Assembly: GCF_002015045.1 (NCBI RefSeq)
Contig: NZ_MUXX01000012.1
Coordinates: 438,097-502,096 of the forward strand
From: Haemophilus paraphrohaemolyticus
Lineage (GTDB): Bacteria > Pseudomonadota > Gammaproteobacteria > Enterobacterales > Pasteurellaceae
Reading direction: 5' to 3'
Length of the DNA: 64,000 nt
The position numbers and the translations under genes are program-made. Below are positions 57,945-64,000 of the stretch, piece after piece. The notes under the pieces are model-generated. The model was not told the DNA's origin, did no database searches, and worked only from the letters and a program-made list of their open reading frames with translations. The number at the start of each line of letters is the position of its first letter. Positions within the stretch are counted from its first letter, which is position 1.

Positions 57945-59609
57945 TTATTCACCTTTAGCTTGAGCAAATGCTGCAGCCATTGCGTTTGGTACTTCAACTT
58001 CTTGTTTGTTCACTTGAGCAATTGCTGCTGATTCTTCAGCTTCAGCTTTCGCACGAACAGATAAGTTGATTACGCGCGCTTTACGATCAACACCTGTGAA
58101 TTTTGCTTCGATTGCATCACCTACAGAGATTACTGAAGCGATGTCTTCTACGCGGTCAAGAGTTGCTTCGTTTGCACGGATAAAACCTTCAACGCCACCT
58201 TCTAATTCAACAGAAACACCTTTAGCATCTACTGCTGTTACTTTACCTGCAACGATTGCACCTTTTTTGGTTGAATCGATGAAGTTAGTGAATGGGTCTG
58301 AGTTTAATTGTTTGATACCTAAAGAGATACGCTCTTTCACTGCATCAACTTGTAAAACAATCGCTTCTACTTCGTCACCTTTTTTGTAGTTACGAACAGC
58401 TTCTTCACCTTGAACATCCCAAGAGATGTCAGATAAGTGAACTAAACCGTCAATACCACCTTCTAAACCGATGAAGATACCGAAGTCTGTGATTGATTTG
58501 ATTTTACCTGAAACTTTATCACCTTTGTTGTGAGTTTCAGCGAAGTGTTCCCATGGGTTAGCTTTGCATTGTTTTAAACCTAATGAGATACGACGACGTT
58601 CTTCGTCCACTTCAAGTACCATTACTTCGACCACATCACCAACGCTTACTACTTTAGATGGGTGGATGTTTTTGTTAGTCCAATCCATTTCAGAAACATG
58701 AACTAAACCTTCAACACCGTCTAAGATTTCAACAAAACAGCCGTAGTCTGTTAAGTTAGTTACTTTACCAGTTAATTTGCTATTTACTGGGTGATTTTGT
58801 GCGATTGCTCCCCATGGATCTTGACCTAATTGTTTTAAGCCTAATGATACACGAGTTTTCTCTTTGTCGAATTTAAGAACTTTAACAGTTACTTCTTGAC
58901 CTACTGTAACCACTTCGCTTGGGTGTTTAACACGTTTCCATGCCATATCTGTGATGTGTAATAAGCCATCAACGCCACCTAAATCTACGAATGCACCGTA
59001 GTCAGTTAAGTTCTTAACGATACCTTTAACTTCTGAACCATCAACTAAGTTTGCTAATACTTCTTCACGATCAGCAGAGTTAGTTGTTTCGATTACTGCA
59101 CGACGTGATACAACCACGTTGTTACGTTTCTGATCTAATTTGATTACTTTAAGTTCTAAAGTTTGACCTTCAAGATTTAAAGAATCACGAACTGGACGAA
59201 CATCTACTAATGAACCTGGTAAGAATGCACGAACACCGTTTAATTCAACAGTAAAACCGCCTTTTACTTTACCATTTACGTAACCTGTAACACTTGCTTG
59301 TTCTTCGAATGCTTTTTCTAATGCAATCCAAGCTTCGTTACGTTTTGCATCACCACGAGAAACAACCGTTTCACCGAAACCGTCGTCTGTTGCTTTTAAC
59401 ACAACATCAACTTGATCGCCAACTTGAACTTCTAATTCACCTTGTGCGTTCGTGAACTCTGATGCTTCGATACGTGATTCAGATTTGAAACCAGTATCAA
59501 CAATTACATAACCTTTTTCGATAGCGACTACGGTACCTTTAACAACAGAACCTAAACGAGCTTCGTTTGAAAAGAATTCTTCAAGTAGTTGAGCAAAATT
59601 TTCTGACAT
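57945..59609 (-). CDS. rpsA: 30S ribosomal protein S1
   Basis: 554-residue mRNA-binding ribosomal protein with six S1 (OB) domains. The repeats show as [100 protein letters not shown] and [20 protein letters not shown]. The start at [20 protein letters not shown] (59609) is the family start; 30 extra upstream codons in the open frame are not S1-like. It follows cmk in the conserved cmk-rpsA-ihfB order. Confidence 0.96.
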   Translation of the reverse strand: MSENFAQLLEEFFSNEARLGSVVKGTVVAIEKGYVIVDTGFKSESRIEASEFTNAQGELEVQVGDQVDVVLKATDDGFGETVVSRGDAKRNEAWIALEKAFEEQASVTGYVNGKVKGGFTVELNGVRAFLPGSLVDVRPVRDSLNLEGQTLELKVIKLDQKRNNVVVSRRAVIETTNSADREEVLANLVDGSEVKGIVKNLTDYGAFVDLGGVDGLLHITDMAWKRVKHPSEVVTVGQEVTVKVLKFDKEKTRVSLGLKQLGQDPWGAIAQNHPVNSKLTGKVTNLTDYGCFVEILDGVEGLVHVSEMDWTNKNIHPSKVVSVGDVVEVMVLEVDEERRRISLGLKQCKANPWEHFAETHNKGDKVSGKIKSITDFGIFIGLEGGIDGLVHLSDISWDVQGEEAVRNYKKGDEVEAIVLQVDAVKERISLGIKQLNSDPFTNFIDSTKKGAIVAGKVTAVDAKGVSVELEGGVEGFIRANEATLDRVEDIASVISVGDAIEAKFTGVDRKARVINLSVRAKAEAEESAAIAQVNKQEVEVPNAMAAAFAQAKGE

Positions 59610-59705
59610 AATTTTCTTCTTAAATAAAAATAAACTTCCACCTAACATCCTGTTAAATGGGGTTGGTAATAAAAGCAAAACAATCCTTGTTTTACTCAAG
59701 AAAAA

Positions 59706-60377
59706 CTAAAGACCTTTGGAAGAAATGTATTCCAAGGCTTGACGAATGACTTCATCAATCGATAAATGCGTCGAATCTAATACTAATGCATCTTTCGCTG
59801 GAACAAGAGGTGCAACCGCTCGATTTCTATCACGATAATCACGCTCTTTAATTTCACCTAAAATCTGTTCAAAATTAGCATTAAATCCTTTCAATTGCAA
59901 CTGTTTTACGCGTCTTTTTGCACGTTCTTCTGCACTTGCATCTAAAAAGAGCTTAACTTGAGCTTCTGGAAAAACAATCGTCCCCATATCACGCCCATCT
60001 GCCACCAAACCTTTTTCACAGGCAAAATCACGCTGGCGTTGTAGCAACGCTTCACGCACTTTTGGAAAAGCTGCGACTTTAGAGGCATTCTGACCCGCTT
60101 CCGCCGTACGAATTTGGTCACCCACATTTTCGCCATCTAAAATTACATTTACCTCGCCATTATCAGGTACAAATTGCACATTCAAATTACGCCCGACTTC
60201 CGCCACTGCATCTTCATTTTCTAAATTCACTTGCTTTTTTAGTGCATCTAATGCTGTAATGCGATAAATTGCCCCAGAATCTAAAAAATCAAAGCCTAGC
60301 TTTTCGGCTAAAGCATAGCAAAGCGTTCCTTTGCCTGCGCCACTCGGGCCATCTACAGTAATAATCACATTTTTCAT
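59706..60377 (-). CDS. cmk: Cytidylate kinase
   Basis: 223-residue (d)CMP kinase. Walker A is [34 protein letters not shown] is the CMP-binding part, and [20 protein letters not shown] and [20 protein letters not shown] are family blocks. The start MKNVIITV at 60377 is preferred because AAGG is eight bases upstream; the ATG two codons earlier is too close to it. Confidence 0.94.
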   Translation of the reverse strand: MKNVIITVDGPSGAGKGTLCYALAEKLGFDFLDSGAIYRITALDALKKQVNLENEDAVAEVGRNLNVQFVPDNGEVNVILDGENVGDQIRTAEAGQNASKVAAFPKVREALLQRQRDFACEKGLVADGRDMGTIVFPEAQVKLFLDASAEERAKRRVKQLQLKGFNANFEQILGEIKERDYRDRNRAVAPLVPAKDALVLDSTHLSIDEVIRQALEYISSKGL

Positions 60378-60404
60378 TATCATTGCCTTTTTAAATTGTT
60401 CAAA

Positions 60405-61481
60405 TTATTCATCAACAGGTTGATATTCTGGAAACTCCCCCACTACCACATTAAATTCTAGTGCTTTGCCTTGTCTAAGCAACAACACTTTCACTTTCGT
60501 ATTTGGGCTGATATTCCCCAAAGCTTCCATCATTTGCGAAGCTGAAACGGCCTCAATATTGTCAATTTTTAAGATAATATCACCTACGTGGATGCCCGCT
60601 TTCTCGGCAGGACCATTCGGATTCACACCCGTAATCAAAACGCCTTTTCCCTCCCCCATTTGTTGAGCACTAAAGAAAATATCGCTTCGTACTCCAAAAT
60701 AACCACGAATAACTCGCCCATCTTTGATGATTTTATTCATAATTTCGACCGCTTGATTGATTGGAATAGCAAAATTCAGCCCCTCTGCAATCGAATCTGT
60801 GCCGGTTACACTCAACTCACGGATTTCTCCACTATTTTTAAGGCTAATCGTATTGATCCCAATCAACTCACCTGCCGTGTTGATCAACGCTCCGCCCGAA
60901 TTTCCTTTACTAATCGGTGCATCGGTTTGAATAAAATTCTGTCTTGTGCGGTCAGAAATCGTATTCCGCCCTTTCGCACTAATAATCCCTTGCGTGACAC
61001 TCTGCCCTAAATTGTACGGATTCCCAATCGCCAACACCACATCTCCCACTTTGGATTCTCGTTGCGGATTTTGCGGAATAGTAGGTAATTTCCCACCATC
61101 AATTTTTAGCACAGCCAAATCAGTTAACGCATCGAATCCAACCAAAGTTGCCGAATAGCCTTTACCCGATTGCAAATAAACATCAATCTGGTAGCCATCT
61201 TTAATAACGTGATTATTGGTTAGCACATAACCGTTTTCCGTCATAATCACGCCCGAACCTAAATTCAATCGAGAACCGTTGCTGCTAGATTGATCTAAAA
61301 TCTGCGTATAAATATTTACCACGGCAGGCGAAGCTTTTTGTACAGCTTCCGAATAGCTAAAGAGGTCAGGCTGAAATACATTCAACTGTTTGACTTGCTT
61401 CCCAACCCAAGGAAAAAGCAAAATCAGCCCTGCAAAACAGAGCCCAAATATCACCGCTTGTATGACCTTCTTTAGCATCAT
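60405..61481 (-). CDS. degS: Envelope-stress serine protease DegS
   Basis: 358-residue inner-membrane-anchored periplasmic protease that cuts anti-sigma factor RseA. The N-terminal helix spans about 9-25 (AVIFGLCFAGLILLFPW). The catalytic triad is His91 (LTNNHV), Asp121 (LTDLAVLK) and Ser195 (KGNSGGAL). One PDZ domain (about 260-350) follows, with GYFGVRSDIF and GILITGV-type GVLITGVNPNGPAEKAGI. One membrane anchor plus one PDZ domain fits DegS rather than DegP. It lies 21 bases upstream of the cmk operon. Confidence 0.93.
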   Translation of the reverse strand: MMLKKVIQAVIFGLCFAGLILLFPWVGKQVKQLNVFQPDLFSYSEAVQKASPAVVNIYTQILDQSSSNGSRLNLGSGVIMTENGYVLTNNHVIKDGYQIDVYLQSGKGYSATLVGFDALTDLAVLKIDGGKLPTIPQNPQRESKVGDVVLAIGNPYNLGQSVTQGIISAKGRNTISDRTRQNFIQTDAPISKGNSGGALINTAGELIGINTISLKNSGEIRELSVTGTDSIAEGLNFAIPINQAVEIMNKIIKDGRVIRGYFGVRSDIFFSAQQMGEGKGVLITGVNPNGPAEKAGIHVGDIILKIDNIEAVSASQMMEALGNISPNTKVKVLLLRQGKALEFNVVVGEFPEYQPVDE

Positions 61482-61542
61482 TTTCTTCTTAAACCGCCGT
61501 TTTAACTGCTACAAAATTGTCGCATTATAACATAACTTTTGC

Positions 61543-62193
61543 TTAATTTTGGATAGCATTAAACCAGCTTACATAATCAAATTGATCGTAATATTTCTGC
61601 CCATTCCAGCCTGAAAACTCAAATAAATCGCCAACTTGCCCTTGTTTTTCAAAACCTTTGATATAAAAGCTGGATTTGATTTCAGGGTAAGGCTTATGCG
61701 TAAACACTACTTTATACTTAAACGGCAGTTGGTCAAAATCTTGTAAATCTTGCTCAGTGCAACCGTCACGATCTGTCATCATAATGAACAGATTACCTAA
61801 ATTTAGTCGCTGAAGACGCTCTTTCCATTTTGCCTTAGCTTCTTGCTCGCTGTGATAATGCATAAAATGTATCGTGATATCGCTTAACTTTCCTACAGGG
61901 TAAGGCTTATCATTAGTTATAAAGCCCAGCTCAATTTGATTATAAGCGGTCATATTTTGCAGATATTTTACAAAGTCAGCAGGTTCAAGATAAAGATTTA
62001 CAAAAGGCGAACGGAATTGCTCCCCTAAATCGTGCAGAATAAGGGCACCATTGCAATTACTGGCAATCACAGACATTTCGTGATTGCTCAAACGTTGTTG
62101 ATTTTTCTGATTAATTGATTTTCGCATCTGGCGATTAAACCAATTTCTAAATTTAGTAAATAACAAAATTCTTTCCTCTCTCCAAAAATACAA
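61543..62193 (-). CDS. DUF1919 family protein (possible polysaccharide biosynthesis)
   Basis: About 216 residues, probably less, because the first ten codons (MYFWREERIL) may be untranslated; a TTG or later start is possible. MSVIASNCNGALILHDLGEQ and RSPFVNLYLEPADFVKYLQN match DUF1919, a family found next to capsule and exopolysaccharide genes and often called a putative acyl- or glycosyltransferase. YPVGKLSDITIHFMHYHSEQ and FVMMTDRDGC-type FIMMTDRDGCTEQDLQDFDQ are also typical. No glycan genes are adjacent, so its job here is unknown. Confidence 0.75.
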   Translation of the reverse strand: MYFWREERILLFTKFRNWFNRQMRKSINQKNQQRLSNHEMSVIASNCNGALILHDLGEQFRSPFVNLYLEPADFVKYLQNMTAYNQIELGFITNDKPYPVGKLSDITIHFMHYHSEQEAKAKWKERLQRLNLGNLFIMMTDRDGCTEQDLQDFDQLPFKYKVVFTHKPYPEIKSSFYIKGFEKQGQVGDLFEFSGWNGQKYYDQFDYVSWFNAIQN

Positions 62194-62195
62194 AA

Positions 62196-62220
62196 GAACA
62201 GCAATTTATGGTTGCTGTTC
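62196..62220 (-). terminator. Terminator of the ABC binding-protein gene
   Basis: GAACAGCAA and TTGCTGTTC pair across seven bases and, on the minus strand, lead into TTTTGTATTTTT. Confidence 0.75.
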
Positions 62221-62247
62221 TCTATGACAAAAAGTTCAAAGCGAAGT

Positions 62248-63204
62248 TTAGAATGTTTCTTTAGCTTCTTTTAACAACGCTTTTGGAATAGTAATGCCAT
62301 AAGCTTTAGCTGTTTGCGTATTGACTGAAAGCTCCATTTTGCTCACTTCGTGTGTTGGAATTGAACCCACTTTTTCGCCTTTTAATACACGAGCCGCCAC
62401 TTTACCTGTTTCCACGCCAATATCATATTGATTTACCGCATAAGCCGCCAATGCCCCACGTTTTACCGTATCACGGTCAGCTGCAATCACAGGCACTTTA
62501 ATTTCTAATGCAGCTTTGTGTAATGCTTCATAAGCAGAAACCACTGCATTATCTTCAGAGATATAAATTGCTTGCACTTTACCCGCTAAACTGCGTGCTG
62601 CTGTGCCAATATCTGCACTACGTTGTACGGCAACAGGCACTACTTTGATATTTGCTTTCGCAGCTTCCGCCTGCAATTCTTTTAATACAATCGCTGAGTT
62701 TACTTCACCTGCACTAAACACATAGCCAACCGCTTTAAGCTCTGGTACAAATTTATGGATTAACTCCAGTTGCGGTTCAATCGCTTTATGGTCTGAAACA
62801 CCTGTTACATTCGTGCCTGTTGGCTCCCAAGATTTGACTAACTTAGCGGCTACGGGATCAGTTACCGCAGAATAAACCACAGGAATAGTTTTAGTTGCTG
62901 CGACAACAGGTTGAGCTGATGGGGTTGAAATTGGAATGATGATCTCTGCTTTATCGCCTACAAATTTACGAGCAATTTGCGCTGCTGTTGCAGTGCTGCC
63001 TTGAGCAGATTGATAGTCAATTTTAATCTTTTTGCCATCTTCAAAACCTTGATTTGCCAACTCATCAACAATCCCTTTTCGAATAGTATCTAACGCTGGA
63101 TGCTCAACAATGGCAGTAATAGCTACCTTCGGCAATTCTTGAGCAATTGCATTGAATGAAAACGCAGTTAAGGCAGAAATAATTAATGCTTTATAAGATT
63201 TCAT
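62248..63204 (-). CDS. ABC transporter substrate-binding protein (TrpX-like, PF04392 type), orphan
   Basis: 318 residues starting MKSYKALIISALTAFSFNAI at 63204 (GAGGATG just upstream); signal peptide cleaved after AIA. The mature protein looks like the ABC_sub_bind/TrpX family: KVAITAIVEHPALDTIRKGI, NQGFEDGKKIKIDYQSAQGS, VYSAVTDPVAAKLVKSW, GTNVTGVSDHKAIEPQLELI and IAADRDTVKRGALAAYAVNQ. Relatives bind aromatic amino acids or similar ligands. Permease and ATPase genes are not adjacent on the downstream side, where a terminator and a DUF1919 gene follow, so partners must be elsewhere. Confidence 0.82.
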   Translation of the reverse strand: MKSYKALIISALTAFSFNAIAQELPKVAITAIVEHPALDTIRKGIVDELANQGFEDGKKIKIDYQSAQGSTATAAQIARKFVGDKAEIIIPISTPSAQPVVAATKTIPVVYSAVTDPVAAKLVKSWEPTGTNVTGVSDHKAIEPQLELIHKFVPELKAVGYVFSAGEVNSAIVLKELQAEAAKANIKVVPVAVQRSADIGTAARSLAGKVQAIYISEDNAVVSAYEALHKAALEIKVPVIAADRDTVKRGALAAYAVNQYDIGVETGKVAARVLKGEKVGSIPTHEVSKMELSVNTQTAKAYGITIPKALLKEAKETF

Positions 63205-63349
63205 AACATCATCCTCTGTGAAAATCAATTTTTGCACTATTAAACTAGTACAGGTGCAACTCAAGATACTCCAACTTTTTGAGAATAACAAGGGGAAAAT
63301 TTCCTCTTATTGTTAAGTGTCTAAATAATAAACAACTTATATTGTACCG

Positions 63350-64000
63350 CTACTCTACTTTACTCCCCTTCAATAACTTCCGCATCCAAGTGCGGTTTGG
63401 ATTTAACGCTTGCCAAATATCTTCGCTGATTGGCAAAGGTTCGCCTGCAATTAAGCTTGCCAACAATTCGCCCAATAACGGGGCAGAAGTTAAACCACGT
63501 GAAGCCAAGCCGTTAATCATATAGAGGTTAGTAAAATTTTCCGTCTTTTCGACTGCTTGTTTGCGGCGTAGTAGATTATACAAATTCGCATATTGAGCTT
63601 TTTGAGCCTCAAAATTCGGCACAGCTCCAACCATTGGAATACGATCTCGAAGAGCTGCACGAATGCCTACTTTTGCGAGATTGCCAGACAAATCTATCCC
63701 TTTCGTCCAATCACAAGCGGTAAGGTTTTGTTGTAGTTTTGCAAGGTTCTCTTCATGTTCTGATGGGCTAAATTCCGTTGTCGCATCATCACGAATATGG
63801 CTTGCGCCAATGCAATGTGTGCCTTTTGACGATTGCGGGGTTAAATAGCCATCGTAACAAATCACGCATTTTAATTTAGCTAATTTTTCAGTCGTTGGCA
63901 CTTGGCTTACCTGTCCACGAACAGGATAAAGTGGAATCCCTTGTGCTTGAGTGAAAGCATTAAAACTATGTCCATTGGCAAGCACTAAAACCTCGTGCGA
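63350..64000 (-). CDS. mnmC: MnmC, C-terminal FAD-dependent part (cut by window edge)
   Basis: The frame is open to the window end ([16 protein letters not shown]...), giving the last 217 residues of the bifunctional tRNA mnm5s2U34 enzyme. The FAD oxidoreductase half shows [31 protein letters not shown], and the C-terminal [20 protein letters not shown] then [14 protein letters not shown]. It ends [17 protein letters not shown]. The methyltransferase half is outside the window. A hybrid uptake-like CAAGTGCGGTTT word occurs near 63390. Confidence 0.9.
   Translation of the reverse strand, partial: SHEVLVLANGHSFNAFTQAQGIPLYPVRGQVSQVPTTEKLAKLKCVICYDGYLTPQSSKGTHCIGASHIRDDATTEFSPSEHEENLAKLQQNLTACDWTKGIDLSGNLAKVGIRAALRDRIPMVGAVPNFEAQKAQYANLYNLLRRKQAVEKTENFTNLYMINGLASRGLTSAPLLGELLASLIAGEPLPISEDIWQALNPNRTWMRKLLKGSKVE

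Overview
This is a chromosomal segment from a member of the Pasteurellaceae, most likely the Mannheimia / Actinobacillus pleuropneumoniae / Bibersteinia side of the family. The evidence is the AT-rich housekeeping gene set and the many ACAAGCGGT-type DNA uptake sequences, often paired as terminator hairpins. A few Haemophilus-type AAGTGCGGT words also occur. The species assignment is an inference from these words and from gene content.

Layout. 1-6.5 kb: pnp (5' end only), parC, galU, gyrB. 6.5-8.3 kb: a decaying prophage tail region next to tRNA-Leu(GAG), with broken tail-chaperone and tape-measure genes around one intact membrane-protein cassette that has its own promoter and terminator. 8.3-15 kb: secG, topB, ycgL, dnaB, epmB, a secreted protein of unknown function, and efp (EpmB modifies EF-P). 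15-18.7 kb: a Fur-box-preceded siderophore ABC importer. 18.7-25.1 kb: an 1810-residue trimeric autotransporter adhesin between two IS3/IS150-like remnants and the 3' stub of rplY; its leader carries a terminator-like hairpin. 25.2-33.2 kb: DUF47 protein and PiT phosphate transporter, SH3 protein, pdxY, uvrB, a small lipoprotein, msbA.

33.2-41 kb is the most unusual part: a type I restriction-modification island. hsdR follows an hsdM gene fused in frame to the second half of an hsdS. The 5' end of hsdM carries eight CGACAAA heptamers; at this copy number the ATG is out of frame, so the gene reads as phase OFF (7 or 10 copies would be ON). Composition is strongly mosaic, a 12-base Neisseria-type uptake word lies inside hsdR, and a decayed second copy of the 3' end of the neighbouring flavoprotein gene sits on the far side. 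Together these suggest a horizontally acquired, switchable methyltransferase that replaced the chromosomal gene end at insertion.

41-64 kb: a peptide/nickel-type ABC transporter with a Tat-signal binding protein and a permease-ATPase fusion, a CRP-linked NagE-type PTS transporter, hisC, serC, ppx/gppA, tmaR, lysC behind a lysine riboswitch, then the conserved run yciH-pyrF-lapB-lapA-ihfB-rpsA-cmk, degS, a DUF1919 protein, an orphan ABC binding protein and the C-terminal part of mnmC. Gene calls rest on reading the sequence and on recall of protein families; no database search was possible.
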